Below, one piece after another: positions 11,007 to 22,375 of a stretch of 64,000 bases of DNA. Numbering within the stretch: the first letter of the stretch is position 1; each line of letters begins with the position of its first letter. The stretch lies in assembly GCF_963082655.1 (NCBI RefSeq), contig NC_081552.1, positions 58,136,561 through 58,200,560 of the forward strand, read 5' to 3'. The notes under the pieces were generated by a model. It was not told the DNA's origin. It was given only the letters and a program-made list of their open reading frames with translations, and made no database searches. The DNA comes from Stomoxys calcitrans (taxonomy: Eukaryota > Arthropoda > Insecta > Diptera > Muscidae). The position numbers were made by a program, and so were the translations under genes.

Positions 11007-13460
11007 AACAAGTAAAAGCGTGCTAAGTTCGGCTGGGCCGAATCTTATATACCCTCCACCATGGATCGCATTTGTCGAGTTCTTTTCCCGGCATCTCTTC
11101 TTAGGCATAAAAAAGGATATAAGAAAAGATTTGCTCTGCTATTAGAGCGATATCAACATATGGTCCGGTTTGGACCACAATTAAATTATATGTTGGAGAC
11201 CTGTGTAAAATGTCAGCCAATTCGAATAAGAATTGCGCCCTTTGTGGGCTCAAGAAGTAAAATAGAGAGATCGATTTATATGGGAGCTGTATCGGCCTAT
11301 AGATCAATTCAGACCATAATAAACACGTATGTTAATGGTCATGAGAGAATCCGTAGTACAAAATTTCAGGCAAATCGGAAAATATTTGCGACCCCTAGAG
11401 GCTCAAGAAGTCAAGATCCCAGATCGGTTTATATGACAGCTATATCAAGTTATGAACCGACTTGTACCTTATTTGACATAGTTGTTGAAAGTAACAATAA
11501 CAAGTAAAAAGGTGTTAAGTTCGGCCGGGCCGAACTTTGGATACCCACCACCTCGGCTATATATGTAAACCACCTTTCGTAAAAATCCGGTGCAAAACTC
11601 ATAACTTATGTCCCATAGCAGTAATATGTGGAGGGGCTTAACTTAACTCTTTGTCCCAAATTTCGGCAACATCGGACAATAAATGCGCTTTTTATGGCCC
11701 CAAAACCTAAAACCGAGAGATCGGTCTATATGCCAGCTATATCCAAATCTGGATCGATCAGTGCGATAATGCAGAAGTATGTCAAGGTGTTTAACTTAAC
11801 TCACTGTCCCAAATTTTGGCGACATCGGACAATAAATGAGCGTTTTATGGGCCTAAGATCCCAAATCGGAGGATCGGTCTATATGACAGCTATATCCAAA
11901 TCTGGGCCGATCTGAGCCAAATTCACAGAGGACGTCGGAGGGCCTAAGACAACGCACTGTCCGAAATTTCAGAAAATCGGATAATAAATGTAGCTTTTAT
12001 GAGCATATAACCCTAAATCGGAGGATCGGTCTATATGGCAGCTATATCCAAATTTGGACCGATCTGAGCCAAATCGACGAAGGACGTTGTAGGGTCTAAC
12101 ACAACTCACTGTCTCAAATCATAACAAAATCGGCTAATAAATGTGGCTTTTATGGGCTTAAGACCCTAAATTTGAGGATCGGTCTATATGGCAGCTATAT
12201 CCAAGTCTGAACCGATCTGAGCCATATTGACGGAGGATGTCGAATGGCATAACACAACTCACTGTCCCAAATTTCAGCAAAATCGGATAATAAATGTGGC
12301 TTTTATGGGCCTAAGACCCTAAATCGGAGGATCGGTCTATATGGCAGCTATATCAAAATCTAGACCGATCTGAGCCAAATTGACGAAGGATATCGAAGGG
12401 CCTAACACAACTCACTGTCCCAAATTTCAGCAAAATCGGATAATAAATGTGGCTTTTATGGGCCTAAGACCCTAAATCGGCCGATCGGTCTATATGGAAG
12501 CTATATCCAAATCTAGACCGATCTGCGCCAAATTGACGGAGGATGTCGAAGGGCCTAACACAACTCACTGTCCCAAATTTCAGCAAAATCGGATAGTAAA
12601 TATGGCTTTTATGGGCCTAAGACCCTAAATCGGCCGATCGGTCAATATGGGGGCTATATAAAGATATAGACCGATATAGCCCATCTTCGAACCTAACCTG
12701 CTTATGGACAAAAAAAGAATCTGTGCAAAGTTTCAGCTCAATATCTCAATTTTTAAAGGCTGTAGCGTGATTTCAACAGACAGACGGACAGACGGACGGA
12801 CATGTCTAGATCGTCTTAGATTTTTACGCTGATCAAGAATATATATACTTTATAGGGTCAGAAATGGATATTTCGATGTGTTGCAAACGGAATGACAAAA
12901 TGAATATACCCCCATCCTTCGGTGGTGGGTATAAAAAACGTCTTGCGAAATTTCAGCCAAATCGGATAGAAATTGAGTCTTCTAGAAGCTCAAGAAGTCA
13001 AGTCCCCAGATCTGTTTATATGACAGCTATATCAGGTTATGGACCGATTTGAACCATACTTGGCACAGTTGTTGGATATCGTAACAAAACACGTCGTGCA
13101 AAATTTCATTCCAATCGGATAGGAATTGCGCACTCTAGAGGCTCAAGAAGTCAAGACCCAAGATCGGATTATATGGCAGCTATATCAAAACATGGACCGA
13201 TATGGCCCATTTACAATACCAACCGACCTACACTAATAAGAAGTATTTGTGCAAAATTTCAAGCGGCTAGCTTTACTCCTTCGGAAGTTATCGTGCTTTC
13301 GACAGACAGGCGGACGGACGGACATGGCTAGATCGACATAAAATTTCACGACGATCAAGAATATATATACTTTATGGGGTCTCAGACGAATATTTCGAGT
13401 AGTTACAAACAGAATGACGAAATTAGTATACCCCCCATCTTATGGTGGAGGGTATAAAAA
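11007..13460 (+). mobile_element. HINE-A element, complete but split by HINE-B
   Basis: It begins ACAAGTAAAAGCGTGCTAAG with the hairpin TTCGGCTGGGCCGAA (one mismatch) and CCCTCCACCATGGATCGC. It breaks at about 11499 after GTTGAAAGTAACAATAA, resumes at about 12938 with ACGTCTTGCGAAATTTCAGC, and ends at TATGGTGGAGGGTATAAAAA (13460). The element proper is about 1.0 kb without the insert. Confidence 0.8.
11500..12937 (+). mobile_element. HINE-B element, complete, nested in HINE-A
   Basis: Both ends are present: ACAAGTAAAAAGGTGTTAAG, the palindrome GTTCGGCCGGGCCGAAC and TACCCACCACC on the left, and CCTTCGGTGGTGGGTATAAAA on the right. About seven units of about 153 bp lie between, then a short GACA/GACG run (about 12778-12802) and the core. 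It is the clearest full-length HINE-B here (about 1.44 kb). Confidence 0.8.
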
Positions 13461-13542
13461 TGCAAATGCATTCAGTATTTGTCTCTCACAAAGAACGGTT
13501 GAGTTGAAGCAAACGGAAGTTCTTCAAATAGCGCAACAAAAC

Positions 13543-15053
13543 TTTTTATACCCTCCAACATAAGATGGGGGGTATACTAATTTCGTCATTCTGTTTGTAA
13601 CTACTCGAAATATTCGTCTGCCACCCCATAAAGTATATATATTCTTGATCGTCGTGACATTTTATGTCGATCTAGCCATGTCCGTCCGTCTGTCCGTCCG
13701 TGCGTCCGTCCGTCCGTCTGTCTGTCGAAAGCACGCGAACTTCCGAAGGAGTAAAGCTAGCTGCTTGAAATTTTGCACAAATACTTCTTATTAGTGTAGG
13801 TCGGTTGGTATTGTAAATGGGCCATATCGGTCCATGTTTTGATATAGCTGTCATATAAACCGATCTTGGGTCTTGACTTCTTGAGCCTCTAGAGGGCGCA
13901 ATTCTTATACGATTTGAATGAATTTTGGCACTACGTGTTTTGTTATGATATCCAACAACTGTGCCAAGTATGGTTTAAATCGGTCTATAACCTGATATAG
14001 CTGCCATATAAACCGATCTTGGGTCTTGAATTCTTGAGCCTCAAGAAGGCGCAATTCTTATCCGATTTGAATGAATTTTGGCACTACGTGCTTTGTTATG
14101 ATATCCAACAACTGTGCCAAGTATGGTTCAAATCGGTCCATGTTTTGATATAGCTGTCATATAAACCGATCTTGGGTCTTGACTTCTTGAGCCTCTAGAG
14201 GGCGCAATTCTTATACGATTTGAATGAATTTTGGCACTACGTGTTTTGTTATGATATCCAACAACTGTGCCAAGTATGGTTTAAATCGGTCTATAACCTG
14301 ATATAGCTGCCATATAAACCGATCTTGGGTCTTGAATTCTTGAGCCTCTAGAAGGCGCAATTCTTATCCGATTTGAATGAATTTTGGCACTACGTGCTTT
14401 GTTATGATATCCAACAACTGTGCCAAGTATGGTTCAAATCGGTCTATAACCTGATATAGCTGCCATATAAACCGATCTTGGGTCTTGACTTCTTGAGCCT
14501 CTAGAGTGAGCAATTCTTATCCGATTTGAATGAATTTTGGCACTACGTGTTTTGTCATGATATCCAACAACTGTACCAAGAATGATTCAAATCGGTCTGT
14601 TACCTGATATAGCTGTCATATAAACCGGTCTTGGGTCTTGACTTCTTGAGCCTCTAGAGGGCGCAATTCTTATCCGATTTGAATGAATTTTGGCACGACG
14701 TGTTTTGTTATGATATCCAACAACTGTGCCAAGTATGGTTCAAATCGGTTCATAACATGATATAACTGTCTTATAAACCTATCTGGGATTTTGACCTCTT
14801 GAGCCTCTAGAGGTCGCAATTATTATCCTATTTGCCTGAAATTTTGTACGACGGATTCTCTCATGACCATCAACATATGTGTTTATTATGGTCCGAATCG
14901 GTCTATAGCCCGATACAGCTCCCATATAAATCGATCTCTCTATTTTACTTCTTAAGCCCCCAAAGGGCGCAATTCTTATTCGAATTGGCTGACATTTTAC
15001 ACAGGCCTCCAACATATAATTTAATTGTGGTCCAAACCGGACCATGTCTTGTT
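13543..15053 (-). mobile_element. HINE-A element, reversed, hairpin end missing
   Basis: It starts TTTTTATACCCTCCAACATA. The GTCC run is at about 13681-13729, and about eight tandem units follow (ATCCAACAACTGTGCCAAG in each). Homology ends at about 15053 after CCAAACCGGACCATGTC, so the hairpin end is absent. Its start lies only 82 bp from the end of the preceding HINE-A, in convergent orientation. Confidence 0.7.
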
Positions 15054-15184
15054 TGTGATCAAATTGACAGAAAGGAAAACAAATAGTTACAAAACAACAA
15101 TAAGGTGCCAAACAATGAGTGATGTACGAAGTATTGTCTGCCCATAAACTGAAGGTGAAAACATGTGTGAACATGTTAAAACTG

Positions 15185-15274
15185 ATGGACCTAAATATTT
15201 AATCGCCCAAAGGAAAAAAAAACACAGAAACTCTATCTAATGTGTCTCCCTTCTTAATTAAAACAAAACAAGCT
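15185..15274 (+). pseudogene. Fragment of I-clade LINE ORF1
   Basis: About 90 bp translating to GPKYLIAQ...ETLSNVSPFLIK. It corresponds to the N-terminal part of the intact I-clade ORF1 at 44101 (GPKYLMMS...EETLINVSPFLIK). The nucleotide words AATGTGTCTCC and TTCTTAATTAAAA are also shared. Both edges are HINE-type or unassigned sequence, so this is a small captured or left-over LINE piece. The preceding 130 bp (15054-15184) were not recognised. Confidence 0.65.
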
Positions 15275-15584
15275 ATATCATGTTATGGTCCGATTCGGAC
15301 CATAATCTAATTGAATGCTGGAGACCATAGAAGAAGTTATTTTGTAAAATTTCAGGCAATTCGAGCAAGAATTGCGCCCTTTAGAGGCTCAAGAAATAAA
15401 ATAGGGAGATGGGTCTATATAAGGGCTATATCAAGATATAGTCCGATATAGCCCATTTTCGAACTTAACCTGCTTATGGACAAAAAAAGAACCTGTGCAA
15501 AATTTCAGCTCAATATCTCTATTTTTAAAGACTGTAGCGTGATTTCAACAGACAGACGGACAGACGAACGGACACGTCTATATT
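15275..15584 (+). mobile_element. Chimeric HINE fragment (A-type units joined to B-type core)
   Basis: It opens with HINE-A words (AGAATTGCGCCCTTTAGAGG, CTCAAGAA). After GGGCTATATCAAGATATAGT it continues with HINE-B words (TGCTTATGGACAAAAAAAG, CTGTAGCGTGATTTCAACAG) and a GACA/GACG run. It stops inside the core; no terminus remains. Confidence 0.55.
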
Positions 15585-15745
15585 AGGCCCTTCTCCTTTT
15601 GTTTGATTTTGCAAAAAAACGACTTTTCCGATAGTATCCATCGGAAAAATATCAATCGATATTCAGTCAAAAAATTAAATATCGCACTATCGATCGATAT
15701 TTTGCCAGCCTTATCGTAAATGTCGCTGGAATTTTTTCGAGCATA
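15585..15745. other. Cluster of inverted repeats with ATCGAT words
   Basis: TTTTCCGAT...ATCGGAAAA forms a 9-bp stem with a 7-bp loop (about 15634-15658). It is followed by AATCGATATT and ACTATCGATCGATATTTT. No ORF. ATCGATA words resemble the Drosophila DREF/BEAF site (TATCGATA), but function is not shown. Confidence 0.45.
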
Positions 15746-17105
15746 ATGATATGGGGTGAGTACTCAGGACCGGTTCTTTCCCGAAATAAATGCAAATGCA
15801 TTCACTTCTGTTGCAAGCGGAACTGCTTTTCCCGAATAGTGACAAGTGGCTTCCTTTCGGAGGAGGTTAATAGGCTTAGAATTTTGGGTCTCTTTTTTAA
15901 TACGAAATACAACTGGAACTCACATGTAGGTTACCTCAAGGATACGTTAACTAGAAGCCTAAATATAATAAAATGCCTGAGTAGCTTTAAGTTCAATTTT
16001 AATCCAGGTACGTTAGTGTCTATTACTAGGTTTGCTTTCTGACGACAGCCCATCCTTAGGCAATTTAACAAAGACTTTTTTTAGAGAACAGTACCCAACC
16101 AAGGATTCCTTCGGCAATTCAAAAGGTGATACATATATGTAGGTATTTAGGACTTCCCATAAATTTGCCTGCACTTGGCAACGACGATCATACTTCATGG
16201 GAGTATGCCAGAAGTAGTATCATCTTTGACTTGGCTGATTTCCAAAAACTGATTCCAAATGCTGAATCAGTATTTAGGACACTGTTTCAGAAGCTAACAG
16301 AGGACTACAAGTATCATACTTTTATCTTTACCGATGGTTCGAAGTCAGATCACAATGTGGGATATACCATAGCGGATGACACTAGGGAACTCAAATCATC
16401 TATTCTACCAGAATTTTTATCAATTTTTACAGCCGAATTGATTGTTATTTACGAGGCCCTCATTTTAGTGAGGGACATTTCAGGTAAATTTGTAATATGC
16501 AGTGATTCCCTATCTGCTTTGAAGCCAATTGATGATATAAACAACGAACTGTCCTACGCTTTTAGAATTAGACTATATTTGTCATGAATACTGGTTCACT
16601 AGACTATTTGGCGGCAATATTTTTGAGGACAAAAGCGCTAAGGAGTCTTTAAATATGCCCTTAATAGGAACTCCAAACAATATTTTTTGGTTTATAACCA
16701 AAACAGTTAACGACAAATCTCAATGAGTGGAAACCACATCCACGTGGTACCAGCACTAGCGACGACTTTCCAATTTTGAGCCGGTTAAGTAGACTAGGTT
16801 ATTAGATTGCGAATACACGTCTGACACATGGACACATTCTTCGTCTGCATGTGTATCATGTTTGCAACTGTTTATACAATCGTTGAAAGGTTCTTAATCA
16901 TTGCATCAATAAATGTCCGCTTTTTGCTAGCATCAGATCGAAATTATTCACTAACTCCATCCCATTAAGTAGTCTATTTGTTCCAACCACAGAAAATTTT
17001 AAATGCATCATTAAATTCCTGAAAGAAACAAACCTTTATAGAAATATTTAATATCACTATTTAAAAATTTGTATAAATAGTATTCATACTGCAATAATTA
17101 TCCTA
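15746..17105 (+). pseudogene. I-clade LINE ORF2 relic (thumb, RNase H and C-terminus)
   Basis: A frameshifted and internally deleted remnant. 15746-16042 encodes KCKCIHFCCKRNC...LRILGLFFNTKYNWNSH...LNIIKCLS, paralogous to the post-RT region of the intact I-clade ORF2. 16126-16587 encodes an RNase H segment (FIFTDGSKSDHN, AELIVIYEALI, VICSDSLSAL). From 16588 to about 17050 only scattered C-terminal pieces in several frames remain (for example RLTHGH, the counterpart of RLTHDQ). Endonuclease and catalytic RT are absent, and the left edge is abrupt at unrelated palindromic DNA. Non-functional. Confidence 0.8.
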
Positions 17106-17109
17106 GCAT

Positions 17110-19950
17110 AGGGCCTTAGTTACTTTAATTTAATTCGCTATGACAGAACATTTATTCCACAAGCCGAACGAAGAATAGCGTTCCAAGCCCCTCGATCTTC
17201 GGCGCTCATTATAAAATCTCTGACACCAGGCTTCGGGGTGTATCTCACCAATTGATCATTCCATCGAGCTTTTGGTCTTCCCGGTTTGCGTGTACCACCG
17301 TATTTGCCTTCAAAAGACTTCCTTGCTGCAGTTTCTTCATCCATTCTGATAACATGACCTTGCCAACGCAGCCGTTGTATTGTATGCATGTAACTATGCT
17401 ATCGTCGTCATACAGCTTGTGGTTCATACGTCGCCTAAATTCTCCATTAACACAAACTGGTCCGTTTTTTACGAAGAATCTTTTTCTCAAATACTCCAAG
17501 CACTGCCTCATCTGCTTTCACAAGTACCCATGCCTCAGAACCATATAACAACACGGGTAGTATCAGTGTCTTGTATAGTGTAATCTTCGTCTGTCGAGAG
17601 GTGGCCTTGTTTATAAACTGCTTACTTAAACCAAAGTAGCATCTGTTTGCCAGTATTATTCTTCGCTTTATCTCAAAACTGGTGTCATTTGTTTCGGTTA
17701 CGGCGGTGCCGAGGTAGATAAAGTTAGTGACTATCTCAAAGTTGTGGTTCCCAAATTTCTCCATTCTCTTTATCTGCTCGGTTTTACAAGGCGTTTTGGG
17801 TGTTGAAACCATACATTTCGTCTTATCTCCATTTACTGCCAGACCCATTTTCATCGACTCTCTTTCGATTCTTACAAAGGCAGCAGTTACTACTTCCGTT
17901 GACCGACCTGTGATGTCGATGTCGGCGGCATCGGCGAACACATGCTGTGTTCTCTTGTGATTAGTGTGCCATATCTATTCACATCTGCATTTCATCACCG
18001 CATCGCAGAGGTTAGCATGTCCGCCTATGACGCTGAACGCCTTGGTTCGAATTCTGGCGAGACCATCACAATAAATTTTCAGCGGTGGTTTTCCCCTCCA
18101 AATGCTGGCAACATTTGTGTGGTACTATGCCATATAAAATTTTACTCCAAAGAGGTGTCGCATTGTGGTACGCCGTTCGGACTTGACTATAAAAAGAAGG
18201 CCCTTTGCCATTGAGCTTAAACTTGAATCGGACTGCACTCATTGATTTGTGAAAAGTTTGCAACTGTTCCTTAGTGGAATGTTCATGGGCAAAATTTGCA
18301 GCTCGTATAATCTTTTCCAACAGGATATTAAAGAGCTCACACGATACGCTGTCTCTTTTTCTGAAACCTCGTTTGGATACCAATCTCAGACATGACTTGA
18401 AATACTTTTGAACGTAGAAGACTATCGAAAGCGGCTTTGTAGTCAACAAAGCGATGGTAGGTTTTGATTTGTCCTTCTCGAGCCTTTTTCAGGATATGGT
18501 GCAGTGTTAATATCTGGTCCAGGGTGGATTCATCAGGTCTAAAGCCGCATTGATAGGACCCAATTATTTCATTGACTTTATTTTTTAATCTTTCACACAG
18601 TGCGCTGGAGAGTATCTTGTATGCTATGGGGAGGAGACTTATTCATTTGTAGTTTGCACATTCCCTCTTGTTTGTGTACGGGACATAGTATGCTGAGGTT
18701 CCAATAATCGGGCTTAAGCATACGCCTTATCAGCGTGTCGCTTCCGGTCTTAAATAGTTCAGCGGGTAACCCGTCGGCTCCTGGTGCCTTGTTGTTCTTT
18801 AGTCCGATCACTGCTACTTGGACCTCATTCTGACTAGGAGGTAAACATTCTATTCCATCATCATTCATTGGTTCTGTAGTATCCTCTTCGCCGCAAACGT
18901 CGGGCAGTAGCAGTTGGTTGAAATGTTGTTTCCATATCCTCAGAATGCTATCTGTGTCAGTTACCAGAGTTCCTTCTTTGTCTCTGCAGGAGGATGTGCC
19001 TGCACCAAAGTCATCGGTTTGATGTTAAATTCATTGGTAGATTTTCCGCACTTCATTCTGACTCCTGTACATCTCAATTCGCTCGAACTCAAGCCTTTCC
19101 ATTTCCTTTTTCTTTCTGTGGAATAGACTTTTCTGCTCTCTCCTTTTCTCCCGATATCTCTACTTCATCTGGCGCGTTGCTACTGATAGCAAGCTATATA
19201 TGCCGCATTCTTGGCTTCAGTAGCATCTCGACACTCATGGTCGTACCATGGGTTTCTTGGAGGAGGCTTCCGGTACCCAAGTATGGATTTCGAGGCATTT
19301 TCCTTGGAGTTAGTTTTCCACTGCGTCATTTTATCATCGAAACAAGGAGTGCTCTCTTCAAGCAGTTGGGTTAGTCGAGTGGAGTATGCCGGTGCTATCT
19401 GTTGTGTTTGCAGCTTTTCAATGTCCAGCTTCCGTGCAGTGTCAGATCGTTCCTCCCTCGCCATGTTCAAACCGATGCGAACCTTTGCTGCGACAAGGTA
19501 ATGATCCGAATCTAAATATATTCGCTTCACGGATCGATCGTACATCTGAAACGCTGGATGAAAGCCTTCCATCTATCACAACTTGATCAATTTGGTTCCT
19601 CGTGTTTGGATCGGGTGACAGCCATGTGGCTTTGTGAATATTTTTATGTTGGAATCTGGTGCTACTAACTGCCATGTTTTTTGCCGCAGCGAAATCTATC
19701 AGCCTTAACACATTACTGGATGTTATCTCTCTTTCGTTTGCGTGGGTCGTCAACGTTGGGGGGGGAGGTCCGTTTTTACTATTCCTTTGCTTCTCATAGA
19801 AGTTCTCATAGTTTTTCGGGGACGGTTTACTGGCCCAGCGCCTCAACCGCATGGGTTTTGTGGAATCGCAAATGTATGCCTCGTTGTGCCGAGCCGATGA
19901 TCCGACGCTCGGCCTTAGCCAAATGCTTCGCACGACAAAGCCGGGCCAGG
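17110..19950 (-). pseudogene. RTE-type LINE relic (endonuclease + RT), multiply frameshifted
   Basis: On the minus strand, from right to left: endonuclease pieces (19442-19933 and 19180-19572, containing DQVVIDGR and SDHYLV), linker and fingers (18593-18868, NNKAPGADGLPAELFK), a palm segment at about 18440-18600 reading SYQCGFRP...STLDQI and FVDYKAAFDS, then 17447-17941 with FADAADIDITGRS and YLGTAVTETND, and the C-terminal piece 17138-17389 (RWQGHVIRMDEE, GRPKARW). These words are typical of RTE-clade elements of insects. The catalytic YADD box reads FADAAD, so the active site is damaged as well as the frame. A SINE splits it between IIRA and DVNRYG (17990-18297). Confidence 0.8.
17990..18297 (+). 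mobile_element. tRNA-derived SINE, copy 1 (nested in the RTE relic)
   Basis: The head has pol III-type boxes: A box-like TCGCAGAGGTTAGCATG and B box-like GGTTCGAATTC. It is followed by a body (TTTCAGCGGTGGTTTTCCCC, ATTGAGCTTAAACTTGAATC) and the end GTTCCTTAGTGGAATGTT. The same sequence recurs at 26173-26431. The RTE reading is continuous across it, which fixes the limits to within a few bases. No clear long target duplication could be made out (TGCA at most). Confidence 0.8.
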
Positions 19951-20769
19951 AATTGGCTGTACTACATGCCTAGAGATGGGTTTCTACCGGGTAAATACCC
20001 AATGCTTGGGTATTTATTGGGTAAATACCTTCTTTGGGTACTAAAAATTTTCAGATATTTTGGTAATGAAATGCTTTTCCAAAAATTTTGTGATGGTTTC
20101 GTATTCTCTGTATATAAACCTGATCTTCTGATCTCATAAAGTCGGAACTTAGTCATATATAGCCTATATATAGACCGATTTCCAGACTTAAAGTCTTGAG
20201 ACAAAATAAAAATGGTAATTTTCCATTCGATTTCGATGAAATTTGGCTCAGCGAGTTTCGGTAGACCCATATACCTATTTGTTGGTCCAGATCAGACCAT
20301 ATTTGAATACAGCTGTCATATAGACCGATCTCCCGATATGGTTTATTGGCCTTGTAAAATGGGCAATTCTCATCCTATTTCGATGAAATTTGAAATAATG
20401 AGTTTTGATAGACCTCTACACTTTTTTAAAATCGTCTTTATCCAAATATGGTCCGATCTGGACGATATTCAACAAAAATGTGTAGAGGTCCATCAAAACT
20501 CACTGCTTCAAATTTTATTGAAAACGGATGAAAAATGTTCCTTTTATTAGCTCAATATCCTATATAGGCAGATCAATCTGTACGGCAGCTATATTCAAAT
20601 ATGATCCGAACTAGACCATATTCAATGGGCAGGGATCTAGCAAAACTTACTATGCTAAATTTCATCGAATTCGGATGGAAAATGCTCCACCGGAAGATCG
20701 GTCCATATGGCAGCTATATCGAAATATGAGAGCTATATCAGACTATGCACCGATTTAGACCATATTTGT
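19951..20769 (+). repeat. Family F degenerate tandem array
   Basis: After a short GGGTAAATACC-rich stretch (19980-20040), units of about 150 bp appear from about 20130. They contain TTTCGATGAAATTTGG/GAAAT (about 20237 and 20379), CATATAGACCGATCTCCCG and GGCAGCTATAT. They share the TATAGCTGCCATATA core with the HINE units but differ elsewhere. No termini were found. Confidence 0.5.
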
Positions 20770-21170
20770 CACGAATATTGGAAGTCACAACGGAAAATTG
20801 GCCGATTGACCTCTCGGTCATGCGATTTGACGCCTTTAGACTATTTCCTTTGGGGCTACGTCAAGTCTATGGTTTAAGCCAACAAGCCAACGATTGATGA
20901 ACTTCGTACGATCATCGAACGTCAAATTGCAGCAGTATCGGCCGATTTATGCCTGAAAACCGTCGAAAATCAGGTTCAGTGTCTGGACTTCTGCAAGCGA
21001 GCCCGTGGTGGCCATGCAAAAGGAATCAAGTTCCATACATAAAGGCACCGAACGTACTTTCACAGAAATAAAGAATTTCATTGATATCCACTGCCGTTTT
21101 TATTTTATTTCAAAAGACTTTTGTAGGGCTCTTATTGGAAAACACGATTTATTGAATAAAACCTTATAAA
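20770..21170 (+). pseudogene. Tc1/mariner transposase C-terminal relic (DD41D/rosa-like)
   Basis: A reading frame with one stop gives SRSCDLTPLDYFLWGYVKSMV, a stop, then ANKPTIDELRTIIERQ and FCKRARGGHAKGIKFHT before the natural stop near 21041. SCDLTPLDYFLWG is the third catalytic aspartate region of mariner-superfamily transposases of the DD41D type. The rest of the transposase is absent. 21042-21170 would be the 3' UTR and end, but the opposite inverted repeat is not present. Confidence 0.7.
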
Positions 21171-22375
21171 TTGCTGCCGCTGGTCATGCATGCACCATTT
21201 AATGTCAACCTAAATCTTTGCTGTTACAGATTTTTTAATGACTTTGTCTATTGAAAAGAACATTTCACCGCAAAATTATAAACATCAGAAACACTTAACA
21301 TGGTAATTTAATTAGGAATATTTCATAAACAGACTAATTGCAATGATTCCCTATAATTTCCTTATTCCTGTCTTTACTTCGGCTTAAACACACACATACA
21401 CGCACAAAATGTTTTGGCGCTCCATATCCTCCCGCAATGTTACCACCCAAAGTTAAGTTAAAAACCGAAATGAAAAGGGAAAACGACTCCGACCGTAGCC
21501 GATACACAGCAACAACTACAGCAGCAAAATATTTTTTTTTTTTTGATAATAATTTTCTTACGCTTAAAAATTTAAATTAAATTCCTATTTCAGCAGCAGA
21601 GAGAGAAAGGAAGGGAGAAAAGAGCCATGCTTTTGCCATGTTTGTGTCATCACATTCGAGTTGAAATGTTGTTTACCAGTGGAAATTTCTACAGTCATTA
21701 ACATTAATTAGTTTGGCTTTTCGGCAAGAGTATGTGCTTCTGACGATGTAGACAGCGAAGAACAGTGTTAAGAAATAAAGAATTGCTGTTAATAAGCTAG
21801 CCAGCCTTCGCACGTGCGATGCATGTGACAGGAAACTTCTGTAGTCTAGTCCATTTGGATTGACATAAAATAAAAGGCGAGTTCGAATATAAGTCTATAC
21901 TAAGATTAAAGGTTATAATCCTCTAAAATCCCATATGAATATTAATGCCTACCAAATACTCGTACTATAAATTTAAGCAAATTTCTTACTCTCGCAGCAA
22001 GCGTTTTTCACATCAGAATGTCTTATTATTCAACTTACATTTACGATGACGACCACTGTGCGATATCAACAAAGAGCTTGTGCTAAAAGCAAAATATGCA
22101 GGATATGATGTCAAACAGACAACAAGCAGCAAACAGGCAACACAACAACAGTCAGAACATCAAGAAATTGCCTGTTAATTAACCCGACTCTTTTTGGCAA
22201 TGCTCGGGTAGAATTGGCGATTTTTCCTCCCTGAGTATTGACACACTTTCTCACACACACACACACATGCTAGCATAACACATTACGCATTAATAAAGCC
22301 AGCAAGCACCATTCATTCATTTATTCCATCGCACACTAGCCTTGCCTCGGTTGACAGCAGGAGTAAATAATGGAG
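21171..22375. other. Single-copy-looking A+T-rich non-coding DNA
   Basis: No recognisable ORF or repeat family. It holds a T-rich tract (about 21528-21544) and a short (CA)n run (22251-22267). Together with 60-61.5 kb it is the best candidate for host intergenic or intronic DNA. Confidence 0.4.
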
